From assembly GCF_900240845.1 (NCBI RefSeq), contig NZ_OERU01000005.1, positions 1 to 64,000 on the forward strand: 64,000 nt of DNA, in the 5' to 3' direction. A model generated the notes under the pieces. That model ran no database searches and was not told the DNA's origin. It saw nothing but the letters and a program-made list of their open reading frames with translations. Positions 8,804 to 18,739 of the stretch are shown here, in pieces (the stretch's first letter is position 1; each line of letters begins with the position of its first letter). Both the position numbers and the translations under genes were made by a program. Source of the DNA: Peptostreptococcus faecalis (lineage in GTDB: Bacteria; Bacillota; Clostridia; Peptostreptococcales; Peptostreptococcaceae).

Positions 8804-10144
8804 TTATAATGGAATACTGACTATGAGTTCAAATTTCCCATCCTTTACATTTGTTTCCATGGTACCACTGTATATCTTAGCTACCTCTCTAATACTCCTA
8901 AGCCCAAATCCATGATGCTTTTTATCTGCTTTAGTAGTTATAAATAGACCATCTTTTACTTTTAGCTCTTCTTTAATTGGATTTTCAACTTGCAACATAA
9001 AAAGACCTTTATCAGCTCTTAAACGTAGGGTTATCATTTTATCATCTATTTGCTCTACTGCCTCAATAGCATTATCAAGTGCATTCCCAAGCAATGATGA
9101 AATATCAATTTCAGAAATACTCAATATCTCTGGAACACTTATCTTATAATCAAGTTTTATATTTTTTTTATCCATAATAGAAATCTTGTTATCGAGTACA
9201 GCATTGACAATATCATTATTTGAAATCTGTCTATACTCTTTTATAGCTGGGGAATTAGTAAGTTTTTTTAAATAATCCTCTACCTCTGAGTATTTACTCT
9301 GATCAATCATGGTTTGCATTGTAAAGAGATGGTTTTTTAAATCATGCCTAATAGTTCTGACCGCATCTTGCTCTCTTTTAATTCCTTCATAGTAAGTTCC
9401 TCTTAATCTTTCTAAATTCTCACTTTTGACTTCTTCTTCATGCTTTGAAAGAATTATGACTACAACCAATACCATAAATGCTGAAATAGACGCGAATGGA
9501 AGCGTCATATATGATATTCTAAAAATTGTATTATTCACAAGATCAACATATTCTTTACTACCTATCATCTTTGCATTGAAACCAGACTCTGTAGCATATA
9601 AAAGATCTCCCAGTCCAAATTTTGTAAATGCAAGAGTGATAAAGAATGTTGCAAGCAATAAACCTCCCATTAACATCCATATTTTTGTATCTAGCTTAAT
9701 TTTACTTTTGCCTATAATTTTAGTTAGAATAATTGCAATTGTTATTATTACTACAGATTTAATTATATGTTTTGAATTTTCAAATACCAAAAATAGTTCA
9801 TAATCATTTCCATCTATAAACATCGGAATACTATCTACTAGCATTCCGATAGGCGTAATCAAAGTATATATTCCTATTGAAATCACAAGTCTCTTTATCA
9901 TTATATCTTCTGAACACATTAAAAATACTATTACAAAAATAGGAAGTAATATCATAGGATTTTCATCACCTATCCAACTAACATTAAAAGAAAGTGCAAC
10001 TAGCGCAACGAACATAATCGATTTGAATATTTTATTTTTTCTTATATAGATATATTTTTTCACTAGATTATATAATAATGCTCCAACAATCACCGGAAAT
10101 ACTATCCCAGTTGTAAATAGTAAAAATTCTATAAAAAACTTCAT
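8804..10144 (-). CDS. GHKL (AgrC-like) sensor histidine kinase
   Basis: 446 residues. The first ~225 carry six or seven membrane helices with little extracytoplasmic sequence. The cytoplasmic part has the phospho-acceptor region TIRHDLKNHLF (~residues 262-272) and a GHKL ATPase: N-box SSLLGNALDNAIEAVE and G-box HGFGLRSI near the C-terminus. This is the AgrC/peptide-sensing architecture. It lies eight bases downstream of the LytTR regulator on the same strand, and the pair is divergent from a peptide-type ABC transporter, suggesting that it senses an antimicrobial or signal peptide (inference). No agrB/agrD-like genes are present. Confidence 0.88.
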   Translation of the reverse strand: MKFFIEFLLFTTGIVFPVIVGALLYNLVKKYIYIRKNKIFKSIMFVALVALSFNVSWIGDENPMILLPIFVIVFLMCSEDIMIKRLVISIGIYTLITPIGMLVDSIPMFIDGNDYELFLVFENSKHIIKSVVIITIAIILTKIIGKSKIKLDTKIWMLMGGLLLATFFITLAFTKFGLGDLLYATESGFNAKMIGSKEYVDLVNNTIFRISYMTLPFASISAFMVLVVVIILSKHEEEVKSENLERLRGTYYEGIKREQDAVRTIRHDLKNHLFTMQTMIDQSKYSEVEDYLKKLTNSPAIKEYRQISNNDIVNAVLDNKISIMDKKNIKLDYKISVPEILSISEIDISSLLGNALDNAIEAVEQIDDKMITLRLRADKGLFMLQVENPIKEELKVKDGLFITTKADKKHHGFGLRSIREVAKIYSGTMETNVKDGKFELIVSIPL

Positions 10145-10152
10145 AATTTACC

Positions 10153-10860
10153 TCATTTCAAAAGACTTCTGCTCAACTCAAGTACTGCTTTTTCTTTATA
10201 TGAACGACTTATAGGAAGTTCTTCTCCTCCTATACTCACCGAGTCAATATTAATTCTATCCACTAAATCTGCATTTACAAGATATCTTTGATGAATCCTA
10301 ACAAACGGCATAGATACCTCTTCTTCAACATTATCTAATTTAGCGTAAAAAGTATAATTATTATCCTTTGTAACGCAAACTATAGTCCTCTTTTCTGAAT
10401 AAAAAAATAAAATAGCATGCTTTGGAATTTTGTATATACCATCAATATTTTTAATTACATATACATCTATCTTATTTTTATTGAGAGCAAAAATTGCCCT
10501 TTCTAAAGCATCTTCAACTTGAGTTTCTTTTGCAGGCTTCATAATATATCCTAATGCACCTACAGAATATCCGTCAAACACATATGTAGGATGGCTAGTA
10601 ACAAATACTATTTGAACTAATGAATTAAATTCTCTAATTCTTTTTGCCGTATCCATGCCATCAATTCCCAGCATCTCTATATCTAAAAATAATAAATCTA
10701 GTCTATTTTCATATTTATTAAACCATTTTAAAAAACGTTCTCCTGATGAAAATTCATAAATATTATACTTAATATTCTTTTTATCTAAAATTCTCTCAAG
10801 AGTTACACTTAGCAAAAATCTAGCCTCTTGAGAGTCATCGCATATACCTATATTAATCAT
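10153..10860 (-). CDS. LytTR-family response regulator
   Basis: 235 residues. N-terminal receiver domain with acidic pocket ICDDS (~5-9) and phospho-acceptor Asp in LLFLDIEMLG (~58-61), conserved Lys in YIMKPAKE. The C-terminal ~100 residues are a LytTR DNA-binding domain (FVRIHQRYLVNADLVDRI...LPISRSYKE). Partner of the GHKL kinase downstream. LytTR proteins bind pairs of direct repeats; the 195-bp region shared with the divergent ABC transporter is the obvious target, but I could not pick a clean repeat pair there. Confidence 0.9.
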   Translation of the reverse strand: MINIGICDDSQEARFLLSVTLERILDKKNIKYNIYEFSSGERFLKWFNKYENRLDLLFLDIEMLGIDGMDTAKRIREFNSLVQIVFVTSHPTYVFDGYSVGALGYIMKPAKETQVEDALERAIFALNKNKIDVYVIKNIDGIYKIPKHAILFFYSEKRTIVCVTKDNNYTFYAKLDNVEEEVSMPFVRIHQRYLVNADLVDRINIDSVSIGGEELPISRSYKEKAVLELSRSLLK

Positions 10861-11055
10861 ATTTATTCCTCCTGTTTAATTCTATTATATCATAGCATAA
10901 TTTCTTTTAAAAACAGCTTATTACAATAAAAGCGTCATTTATTACATCGAAAATAAAAACTAGAAAACAATTACATAAAAATTGCTATTTATGACACTGC
11001 TAAAAATATCCTCAATGATATTCCTTTAAAATATAATCAAAGGGAGGCGATAATA
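10861..11055. promoter_or_regulatory. Divergent promoter region between regulator and ABC transporter
   Basis: 195 bp, AT-rich, transcribed outward both ways. It contains the ribosome sites CAGGAGGAATAAAT (minus) and AAAGGGAGGCGATAATA (plus) and an inverted pair GTCAT (10934-10938)/ATGAC (10990-10994). The LytTR site should be here; no consensus-quality site was identified. Confidence 0.5.
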
Positions 11056-11817
11056 ATGTTAAATATAGAAAATTTATACAAATCATTTCAAGTAGGAAAT
11101 AAAAATTATGAAGTATTAAAAGGTATTTCTCTAAATGTAAAAAAAGAAGAATTTGTCGGAGTAATGGGTCCTTCTGGATCTGGTAAAACTACTTTATTAA
11201 ATGCAATATCATGCTATTTTCCAATCGACAGTGGAAAAATACAATTAGGTGATATTAATTTAGTGGATCTAGATGAAAAAAGGCTATCATTCGTAAGAAA
11301 TCAAAAATTAGGTTTTGTGTTTCAAGATTATATGCTCTTAGATGGACTAAGCATTTTAGACAATATTATGTTACCTAGAATTATTGCAGGTAAAGTCAAC
11401 AAACAAATGGAAAACTCTGCTAACCAACTATGTGAAATGTTTGGAATATCACATATTAAAAATAAATATCCAGCGGAAGTATCTGGTGGAGAAAAACAAA
11501 GAACTGCAGTAGCTAGAGCATTAATTAATAATCCCTTAATGATTCTTGCAGATGAACCTACAGGAAATCTGGATTCAAAAAGCTCAAAAGCAGTAATAGA
11601 AAGTTTTATTCAAGCAAAAAAAACTGTTGAAGCCACTATACTAATGGTAACCCATGACTCTTTTGCAGCATCATATTGTGACAGAGTAATAATACTAAGA
11701 GATGGTCAAGTAGAATTTGTACTCAATAAAAAAGATAAAAATCGTTCAGATTTCCAAAAGGAACTATTGAATACAATTCAAACACTAGGAGAGGAGAATG
11801 AAAATGAAGAGCTTTAA
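11056..11817 (+). CDS. ABC transporter ATP-binding protein, peptide-resistance (BceA/MacB-like) type
   Basis: 253 residues. Walker A GPSGSGKTTLL (~39-49), Q-loop VFQDYMLLDG, signature SGGEKQRTAVARAL (~140-153), Walker B MILADEPTGNLDS, H-loop VTHD. This subfamily serves BceB/FtsX-type permeases that remove peptide antibiotics or lantibiotics from their membrane targets rather than pumping them. It overlaps the permease gene by 20 bases and is the only operon in the window on the plus strand. It is divergent from the kinase/regulator pair, which likely controls it. Confidence 0.92.
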   Translation: MLNIENLYKSFQVGNKNYEVLKGISLNVKKEEFVGVMGPSGSGKTTLLNAISCYFPIDSGKIQLGDINLVDLDEKRLSFVRNQKLGFVFQDYMLLDGLSILDNIMLPRIIAGKVNKQMENSANQLCEMFGISHIKNKYPAEVSGGEKQRTAVARALINNPLMILADEPTGNLDSKSSKAVIESFIQAKKTVEATILMVTHDSFAASYCDRVIILRDGQVEFVLNKKDKNRSDFQKELLNTIQTLGEENENEEL

Positions 11818-13939
11818 TGATGTGTATAAAGAACTTCGAAAAAAAAATAAAAATCAATACATCCTTCTTGCTACATGCACATTCATGTCAGTGTTGTTAA
11901 TTACTGCCTATCTGACAATGATAAACTCAGATACAATTTTAAATATGTTACCTGAAGGTGGAGACTCTAGGAAACAGGTAACAATGATATTTGCTTTAGC
12001 AGTAATTGGGTGTATAGTATTTGTAAATTACGCACTCGGTCTTTTTTTAAGGTATAAATCAAGAGAATCCGGCGTACTAATGGCTCTTGGCGCTTCAAAA
12101 AAACAAATAAAAACCAATCTAGTCAGAGAAGTTGTATCTACTGTTATTATTTCATCTCTACTTGGAATAGTACTTGGCAGCCCTCTTGCATGGACAATAT
12201 GGCAACTATTTAGAACATTTGTTGTGAATTCAGAAGAGATGGTATTAGCAATCTCACTTAAAACACCTTTTCTAGCTGCAGCATACAGTATTATACTAAT
12301 AATAATAACTTTCTTTAGACTAAATGCATTTATAAAAAGAACTAATATAATTGATGTTGTCAATGAATCTAAAAAAAGTGAGCCTATTAAAAATGTTCCA
12401 AAATGGTATGGTATAGCTGGAATAATTCTAATGATAGTCGGTGCATTTCTAGGATTAAAAGTGCCTTCTATTATAATTACAGAGTTACACTACTATCCAC
12501 CTGAATTTTTAACAGCACCTCTGTACATTCCTCTATTTATTGGACTCTACATGGTAATGCTTCACACCGTTGTAAATGGTTGGAAAAAAAGTAAAAATAA
12601 GTACAAAAATATAATAAGCAACAGCATAATGAAATTTGAAGGTCGCCAAACAGTAAGAAATATGTTGGTAATCACACTACTTGTCGCAGGTGGATACTTC
12701 GCCTCATTTTACGTGCCAATGATGAACTCTGGTATTTCTTCTGATACTGAGAATAGAACTGCCGATTACTCATTTCACTATAGACTTGATCAGAATATGG
12801 TTGAAAAAGAAGATATACATAATCTTGCGAAAAAGCACAATGTAACTATCACCGATTATATATCACAACCTTTTGCAGTACTTGCTGTAGACGGAGATGA
12901 TCAAATTGAAAGGGAGAACTCTACTTATTATTATCAATACAGAGAAACTCTTCGTACAAAAAATTTTCTTTCTGAAAGTGCCTACAATAAACTGACAGGC
13001 GAAAAAATAGATTTAAAACCTGGAACTATAACAGTAGTCCATTTATCAGATGGAACCTTTGACGACTATATTGCAGGTAATGACACTTTAAAAGTAACTA
13101 ATCTAACAACTGGAAAGGTATTAGATGTAGCTCCTGTAGATAATTATCCAAGAAATAATTTGCTTTATTCATATAAAATATTAGATGATAGTGACTACAA
13201 TGAAATTACAGCTGGACTAGAAAATATATATTTAGAAAATCAAATATTTTTCAATGTTCTAAACGTAGAAAAAACTTACCCATTTGCCAAAGAGCTATTT
13301 AATGAAATAGTAGACCACTCCAACTCAGATGTAGAAGTACACGATAGTTGGGATCCTCTTGCAAAAAAACGAGCACAAGATAAAGGTGAACCTTATTTTC
13401 TTGACAATGAAACTTTAATCTCAAAGGGTGAAGATCCACTTAGTTTTGAAAAAAAAGATTCTTTTGATTTTAGAAATTACTGGAAATATATGCCTAAATT
13501 TAGAATATTAGACCAAACAGATTTCTTGAAATCCTCATCTGTATTTTTGATGTTATTTGTATTTATATCAATTATTTGCTTTGCAGCAGTTGCAGTAATT
13601 GCATACACTAGAAGTATTACGATTGGACTAAACAACTCACATGTATTTGAAAATTTGAAGAGGTTAGGAGCCAACAATGATTACCTTAGAAAAGTAGCGA
13701 AGTCTCAAATATCAAAAGTTTTCATTGCCCCTACTAGTGTCGGAACTATATCTATACTATTATTTTATCTTTTAATACTGTATAATAACGATGAAACAAT
13801 AACGCCAAGTGAAATTTCTGCAATAGCATCTATTCTAGGAATAATATCAGTCATTACATTATTGATATATGTTCTTTACAGATTTGTATATGTCAAAGTT
13901 TGTAAAATACTATGTATTTCTGCTAAAAAAGATAAGTAG
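11798..13939 (+). CDS. BceB-like ABC transporter permease with large extracellular domain
   Basis: 713 residues. About ten membrane helices: one near 20-42, pairs in the FtsX domain up to ~305, then a ~260-residue outside domain (~306-575) and a final FtsX domain (~580-705). A large extracellular loop between the seventh and eighth helices is the hallmark of BceB-type antimicrobial peptide sensors/exporters. The ATG at 11798 overlaps the ATPase gene and is served by AGGAGAGGAG; a second ATG two codons on is also possible. BceAB usually pairs with a BceS kinase and an OmpR-type regulator; here the neighbours are a GHKL kinase and a LytTR regulator. Confidence 0.88.
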   Translation: MKMKSFNDVYKELRKKNKNQYILLATCTFMSVLLITAYLTMINSDTILNMLPEGGDSRKQVTMIFALAVIGCIVFVNYALGLFLRYKSRESGVLMALGASKKQIKTNLVREVVSTVIISSLLGIVLGSPLAWTIWQLFRTFVVNSEEMVLAISLKTPFLAAAYSIILIIITFFRLNAFIKRTNIIDVVNESKKSEPIKNVPKWYGIAGIILMIVGAFLGLKVPSIIITELHYYPPEFLTAPLYIPLFIGLYMVMLHTVVNGWKKSKNKYKNIISNSIMKFEGRQTVRNMLVITLLVAGGYFASFYVPMMNSGISSDTENRTADYSFHYRLDQNMVEKEDIHNLAKKHNVTITDYISQPFAVLAVDGDDQIERENSTYYYQYRETLRTKNFLSESAYNKLTGEKIDLKPGTITVVHLSDGTFDDYIAGNDTLKVTNLTTGKVLDVAPVDNYPRNNLLYSYKILDDSDYNEITAGLENIYLENQIFFNVLNVEKTYPFAKELFNEIVDHSNSDVEVHDSWDPLAKKRAQDKGEPYFLDNETLISKGEDPLSFEKKDSFDFRNYWKYMPKFRILDQTDFLKSSSVFLMLFVFISIICFAAVAVIAYTRSITIGLNNSHVFENLKRLGANNDYLRKVAKSQISKVFIAPTSVGTISILLFYLLILYNNDETITPSEISAIASILGIISVITLLIYVLYRFVYVKVCKILCISAKKDK

Positions 13940-13981
13940 TTTGACTTGATATATCTTGATATTTATAATTAAAAACAAAAT

Positions 13982-14024
13982 AGGCTATGTATGTTTATCA
14001 TTAAAACTACATAGCCTGTTTTTT
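13982..14024. terminator. Bidirectional terminator between convergent BceB-like and GDPD genes
   Basis: AGGCTATGTA (13982-13991) pairs perfectly with TACATAGCCT (14008-14017), followed by GTTTTTTT on the plus strand; A-rich sequence lies on the other side. It separates the two convergent transcripts. Confidence 0.8.
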
Positions 14025-14117
14025 TATTGTTTATAAAATTTATTAAATTTTAACATACTTCTTGATAAGTGATGCCCTCTCACCTGTATATCAAAATTAA
14101 ATATATCTCAAATCTAT

Positions 14118-15923
14118 CTATAATTCAGTTTTAGCTTCTAGTTTTACAAAGTTTGCATTATTCAATATCCAACTAATTTTATCAAATATTGTATTTTCTT
14201 TCATGCTCAACTTTTTAATCACTATATCAGGATGGTTCGTAATTATACCTTGTACACCCTGGCTCAAATATGATGATATTTTTGATTCATCATTTACAGT
14301 CCAAACAAATAAGCCTTCATAATATACTTGCGCTTGGTATCTAATATTTGATGTCATAGAAAAATCTTCTAATGCTAAATAATTATGATCTGTAATTGGA
14401 ACATCTCCAATCAGTATAGGTATTACAAAACAAGTCTTTATACTAGGATCAATTTGTTTTATTCTATCAATTGAATCTTTATTCAGCGATTGGATTACTA
14501 CAGTATGTTGTATTTCTTTTTCCTTCAACATACGTACCAAAGATTCTTCCATATCCTTACTTTCGTGACCAGTAGGCTTTATTTCAAGTAATATTCGTAC
14601 ATTTAATTTCTTTGATAAATCAATGAACTCTTCTAGACTTGGAACTTTTGCTGTGTATCCATTTTGTCTCATTTCCAGATCCTGCAATTGCTTTAATGTA
14701 GAATCATAAACATTCATAGATTTACCAGTCATTCGTTTCACGTTCTCATCATGCATGACAACAAAGTCTTTGTCTTTAGTCTGTTGAATATCAATTTCTA
14801 CCATGTTTGCTCCTACTTTGCTAGCTGCTTCTAGTGATTCCAAAGAGTTCTCAACAGCATCTTCAGTGTATCCTCTGTGGGCAATCACTAAAGTTGGCTC
14901 GTAAGTAATACCTTGTTTAATCATTATGAAATTTCCAATTCCAGATATTAGTATTACAATAATTAAAATTACACGTATTACCTTTGATTTTGCAAGAGAT
15001 GCGCCTTTTACCTCTTTGTATTTAAATTCATCCTTACTATTCAAATCATGATTTAACTTGGCAACAAACATATATATGATAAACGGAACACCTAATCCTA
15101 TATACATTAACATTATCATATCAATCGCAGTCAAACTCAATACCGCAAAAATTTCCGACATATCAACCGCAAACATTTCTGTTACGATTACAGGCATAAG
15201 GGAAAGAAAAATATATGCAAATACTGTCGCTTCAAAGTATATTAGGGAACTAAATAAAGTCACTAAATTTGATTTTATTTTTCCTTTCGTTTCTCTTAAC
15301 GATTTTATACAAGCTTTTGACAAACTAATCTCTGGTTCAACAACAAAATAATAAATTACATATATAGTGCGCAAAAATAAAATTAATAATAATATAGTTG
15401 CTACTGTAGCTCCCAATAATATTGGTAACTGCTCAAACAGTGGTTCTGTAATGAAATCCGGAATAAAAATACCGGTAGTATACGTAGTTTTTAATCCAAT
15501 CGGGCTTAGCGGCAACAATATTCCAATATACAAAAATAGAAGTAATGATGAAGGATGTAGCAAATACTTTATTTTATAAAATAGACGTTTAAATATTTTT
15601 CTGAAAGAATATTCTAAGTTGTTTACTTGGTAATACGCAATCAAAAAATATACTCCAAGCTCTAAAAATATATTAAATCCAATTATAAACGCGATCACTA
15701 ATAAAAGAGCTATTGAAAAACCATTTTTAAATAACTGTAAAAAATTAAAATTAGTCAAATATTCCACACCAACAAGTTTCATTGACTGATTCAACAATAA
15801 TTTTACAACTGGTAATACTATGTATATTTTTGAAAGTTGAAATATCACAATCAACATTAGATACTCGTATTTATTTTTTTTCATGGCTTTAAATATGTCT
15901 CTCATATTTCTAAAAGCATCCAT
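14118..15923 (-). CDS. Membrane-anchored glycerophosphodiester phosphodiesterase
   Basis: 601 residues. The N-terminal ~335 residues hold about eight membrane helices of the type found in membrane GDPDs of Firmicutes. The C-terminal ~240 residues are the catalytic GDPD TIM barrel with HRGYTEDAVENSLES (His of the HR motif), EIDIQQTKD (metal-binding Glu/Asp) and MHDENVKRMTG. The enzyme hydrolyses deacylated glycerophospholipids, or glycerophosphate from teichoic acid, to glycerol-3-phosphate and alcohol. Start ATG at 15923 has GAGAGGTGA seven bases upstream. Directly upstream of that ribosome site lie 12 hexamer repeats which may tune expression. Confidence 0.9.
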   Translation of the reverse strand: MDAFRNMRDIFKAMKKNKYEYLMLIVIFQLSKIYIVLPVVKLLLNQSMKLVGVEYLTNFNFLQLFKNGFSIALLLVIAFIIGFNIFLELGVYFLIAYYQVNNLEYSFRKIFKRLFYKIKYLLHPSSLLLFLYIGILLPLSPIGLKTTYTTGIFIPDFITEPLFEQLPILLGATVATILLLILFLRTIYVIYYFVVEPEISLSKACIKSLRETKGKIKSNLVTLFSSLIYFEATVFAYIFLSLMPVIVTEMFAVDMSEIFAVLSLTAIDMIMLMYIGLGVPFIIYMFVAKLNHDLNSKDEFKYKEVKGASLAKSKVIRVILIIVILISGIGNFIMIKQGITYEPTLVIAHRGYTEDAVENSLESLEAASKVGANMVEIDIQQTKDKDFVVMHDENVKRMTGKSMNVYDSTLKQLQDLEMRQNGYTAKVPSLEEFIDLSKKLNVRILLEIKPTGHESKDMEESLVRMLKEKEIQHTVVIQSLNKDSIDRIKQIDPSIKTCFVIPILIGDVPITDHNYLALEDFSMTSNIRYQAQVYYEGLFVWTVNDESKISSYLSQGVQGIITNHPDIVIKKLSMKENTIFDKISWILNNANFVKLEAKTEL

Positions 15924-15941
15924 TATAAATCACCTCTCAGT

Positions 15942-16013
15942 TTTATCTTTATCTTTATCTTTATCTTTATCTTTATCTTTATCTTTATCTTTATCTTTAT
16001 CTTTATCTTTATC
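15942..16013. repeat. 12 perfect tandem copies of TTTATC (GATAAA on the coding strand)
   Basis: A pure 72-base hexanucleotide array ends 18 bases upstream of the GDPD start codon, directly before its ribosome site. Simple repeats of this kind change length by polymerase slippage; because this one is non-coding it would vary promoter-to-start spacing rather than reading frame. Confidence 0.97.
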
Positions 16014-16070
16014 TTATAAATAGTATATCATGAACTATAAATACAATATAGCTTGTATTTACTGAAATAG

Positions 16071-16280
16071 TTATAATTGAGAGATTCTATCTGATATTTC
16101 AGGAAAATAAATATCTGTATTTTCTTTTTGATATATTATTTCTTTCCCTTCAAAAAGTGAACCTATTAATAGTTTATCTGACGTAAGAAAAAAGATGTGT
16201 TCTTCAATATGTTTATCTTTATTTTGCAGATCAAATTCAACTTTATAATGCCTCTCTCCTAATGAAATATGTAAATTCAT
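16071..16280 (-). CDS. Small hypothetical protein, 69 residues
   Basis: 69 residues, highly charged, no membrane segment or recognised motif. The frame lies between two well-defined units, with the GDPD repeat array downstream and a terminator hairpin upstream. There is no convincing ribosome site before the ATG at 16280 (upstream bases are all A/T), so it is either weakly expressed, leaderless or spurious. I do not recognise the family. Confidence 0.4.
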   Translation of the reverse strand: MNLHISLGERHYKVEFDLQNKDKHIEEHIFFLTSDKLLIGSLFEGKEIIYQKENTDIYFPEISDRISQL

Positions 16281-16334
16281 AATTATTTAGTATATAATTG
16301 TAATAAATTATTATAAACCAGTTTTACTCATAAT

Positions 16335-16369
16335 AAATAGAGGTTCGCTTGATAGCGTAACCTCTATTT
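16335..16369. terminator. Terminator downstream of dps
   Basis: AAATAGAGGTT (16335-16345) pairs with AACCTCTATTT (16359-16369), with an inner GC pair; T-rich tails on both strands. It ends the minus-strand dps transcript. Confidence 0.75.
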
Positions 16370-16475
16370 CAAATTATAATATTACTTTTAACTTTATTCT
16401 AAATTTTTTCTCAATAAAACTATTCTATTCTAGCGATTTAAAATTTTCTATTACCTAGTATCAAAATAGTTTTCG

Positions 16476-16916
16476 TTATTTTAACATAGATTTGATAAAC
16501 CAGATTGTTTTGTTATAATTTTCGATATCGTTTTCCATTGCACTTACAACATCAAACTGATCCTCTTCACTAGCTAGTTTTCGTATAGAAAGAGCTTGTA
16601 TTTTTAAATCTTCCATATCGTTTAGAACTGTATTCATTACACTATTTGCATCCACTTCACTACTCTCTAACTCATTAATAGTAGCAACTGCTAGATAGTC
16701 TTTCATGCTAGCCATAGGCATTTCACCGTTCATTTTTAAAAGTTCTGCCGTCGCATCTAGAACATCTGCCATTGCATCATATAAAGTCTCCAGATATTCA
16801 TGGACAGCCTTGAATTGACTTCCCACAACATTCCAATGCAGGTTGTGTAATTTGATGTATGATACACCAATGTTAGCAAGATAAATATTTACTTCATTTG
16901 ATAGTTCTTTTTTCAA
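16476..16916 (-). CDS. dps: Dps-family ferritin-like DNA/iron protein
   Basis: 146 residues, typical for Dps. The ferroxidase motif is visible: KLHNLHWNVVG (~22-32), then H and D/E of HEYLETLYDAMADVLDATAE (~38-57). Dps dodecamers oxidise and store iron with H2O2 as oxidant and protect DNA. The start codon is TTG at 16916, preceded by GAGAGGAG. It is monocistronic: a TTGACA-17-TATTCT promoter upstream and a terminator downstream. The leader carries a GGAGGA/TCCTCC hairpin (~16943-16965) that sequesters an SD-like sequence but not the real ribosome site. Confidence 0.9.
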   Translation of the reverse strand: MKKELSNEVNIYLANIGVSYIKLHNLHWNVVGSQFKAVHEYLETLYDAMADVLDATAELLKMNGEMPMASMKDYLAVATINELESSEVDANSVMNTVLNDMEDLKIQALSIRKLASEEDQFDVVSAMENDIENYNKTIWFIKSMLK

Positions 16917-16973
16917 TTTAAAATCTCCTCTCTATTTGAAATATAGGAGGACTTAAATTCCTCCTTATTAAAT

Positions 16974-17002
16974 AGAATATAATAATCAATTTCAATTGTC
17001 AA
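16974..17002 (-). promoter_or_regulatory. dps promoter
   Basis: Minus strand TTGACA (16997-17002), 17-base spacer, TATTCT (16974-16979): a strong sigma-A promoter about 60 bases before the start codon. Confidence 0.75.
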
Positions 17003-17106
17003 TATTGAAAGACAATATCTTTTGTTTATTTTATAGGATAATTTTTAAAGCACTGTATTCTTTCACTATTTTATAATGTTCAAATCTACATCGCAAGAGT
17101 AAACAA

Positions 17107-17146
17107 GAAAGGCGTAAGCACCTATTTACAATGCTTACACCTTTTA
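17107..17146 (-). terminator. Terminator of guaA
   Basis: AAAGGCGTAAGCA pairs with TGCTTACACCTTTT around an 11-base loop, immediately after the guaA stop codon. Confidence 0.75.
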
Positions 17147-17152
17147 TTTATT

Positions 17153-18688
17153 CTATTCCCACTCAATTGTTCCAGGAGGTTTACTTGTAATGTCATACAC
17201 TACTCTATTTACTCCTTCGCACTCATTGATTATTCTATTACTAATTCTTTCTAGTACTTCATATGGTATTTTGTACCAGTCTGAAGTCATTCCGTCGCTT
17301 GATGCTACGGCTCTAAGACCTACTAAGTATGCGTAAGTTCTTTCATCCCCCATTACTCCTACAGTCTTTACATCTGGAAGAGTGGCAAATGCCTGCCATA
17401 TTTCTCTATATAGACCAGCTTTTCTTAGCTCATCCATATATACTGCATCAGCTTCTCTAAGGATATCACATCTTTCTTTTGTTACTTCCCCAATTACTCT
17501 GATTCCTAGTCCTGGCCCTGGGAAAGGATGTCTAAATATTAATGTATCTTCTATTCCTAGCTCTAGACCTATTTTTCTTACTTCGTCTTTGAATAGTTCT
17601 CTTAGAGGCTCTACTATTTCTTGGAAGTCAACATCTTCTGGTAATCCACCAACGTTGTGGTGAGATTTTATAGTAGCTGAACCACCTGTTCCACTTTCTA
17701 CTACGTCAGGATATATTGTCCCTTGAACTAAGAATTCCATTTTCCCTAATTTATGTGATTCTTCTTCAAATACTCTAATAAATTCTTCACCGATTATTTT
17801 TCTCTTAGCTTCTGGTTCAGTTACACCTTTTAGCTTTCCTAAAAATCTGTCTTCAGCGTTTACTCTTATTAGATTCATGTTGAATTTTTCTCTAAATATT
17901 CTTTCTACATCATCACCTTCATTTTTTCTTAGAAGACCATGATCTACAAATATACAAGTAAGGTTGTCACCTATTGCTCTGTGCATTAGTACTGCAGCTA
18001 CTGAAGAGTCTACCCCTCCACTTAGTGCGCATAAAGCTTTCTTATCTCCTACAATTTCTTTTATTTGAGCTATTTTGTCATCTATAAATGAGCTTGTAGT
18101 CCAATCTCCACTCACTTCACATATTTCGTATAGGAAGTTTTTAAGTATTTTATCTCCCTCTAAACTATGCTCAACTTCTGGATGGAACTGTACTCCATAA
18201 AGCTTTTTATCTACATTTTGCATTGCAGCTATAGGACAGTTTGCAGTAGTAGCAGTCACTTCAAATCCAGTAGGTGCTTCAGAAATATAATCCGTATGAC
18301 TCATCCACACTTGATTTGTAGAAAGTCCTTCAAATATTGGTGATTTTCCGTATTCTATTATAGTTTTTCCGTATTCTCTAGTGAAGTTGTCACCCTTTTC
18401 AACCTTACCTCCTAATAGATGTGCCATCAACTGGTCACCATAGCAGATTCCAAGGATTGGTACTCCAATTTCAAAAATTTCTTTTGAAATCTTAGGAGAA
18501 TCTTCTAAGTACGCACTATTAGGTCCTCCTGTGAATATTATACCCTTAGGATTTTTTTCTTTTATTTTTTCAACACCTGCTGTATATGGAATAATTTCAC
18601 AATATACATTGTTTTCTCTTACTCTTCTAGCTATTAATTGGTTGTACTGTCCACCGAAGTCGACAACAAGAACTAATTCGTGCTTCAT
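17153..18688 (-). CDS. guaA: GMP synthase (glutamine-hydrolysing)
   Basis: 511 residues from the ATG at 18688, chosen over an in-frame GTG five codons upstream because AGGGAGATATT fits this ATG. The N-terminal class-I glutamine amidotransferase has catalytic Cys in GICYGDQL and His/Glu in [11 protein letters not shown]. The central ATP pyrophosphatase has the PP-loop [11 protein letters not shown]. The C-terminal dimerisation domain ends KPPGTIEWE. It converts XMP to GMP with glutamine and ATP. It has its own TGGTATAAT promoter and a ~45-base leader, too short for a purine riboswitch. Confidence 0.97.
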   Translation of the reverse strand: MKHELVLVVDFGGQYNQLIARRVRENNVYCEIIPYTAGVEKIKEKNPKGIIFTGGPNSAYLEDSPKISKEIFEIGVPILGICYGDQLMAHLLGGKVEKGDNFTREYGKTIIEYGKSPIFEGLSTNQVWMSHTDYISEAPTGFEVTATTANCPIAAMQNVDKKLYGVQFHPEVEHSLEGDKILKNFLYEICEVSGDWTTSSFIDDKIAQIKEIVGDKKALCALSGGVDSSVAAVLMHRAIGDNLTCIFVDHGLLRKNEGDDVERIFREKFNMNLIRVNAEDRFLGKLKGVTEPEAKRKIIGEEFIRVFEEESHKLGKMEFLVQGTIYPDVVESGTGGSATIKSHHNVGGLPEDVDFQEIVEPLRELFKDEVRKIGLELGIEDTLIFRHPFPGPGLGIRVIGEVTKERCDILREADAVYMDELRKAGLYREIWQAFATLPDVKTVGVMGDERTYAYLVGLRAVASSDGMTSDWYKIPYEVLERISNRIINECEGVNRVVYDITSKPPGTIEWE

Positions 18689-18739
18689 AATATCTCCCTT
18701 CACTTATTTCATAATATTTTCGTTTTTTTCATACCAAAT

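Noticed and set aside
11032-11037. TATAAT as the -10 of the BceAB-like operon
   Set aside because: It is too close to the start codon: transcription would begin at or inside the ribosome site.
15942-16013. CRISPR array
   Set aside because: The repeats are contiguous hexamers with no spacers and no cas genes nearby.
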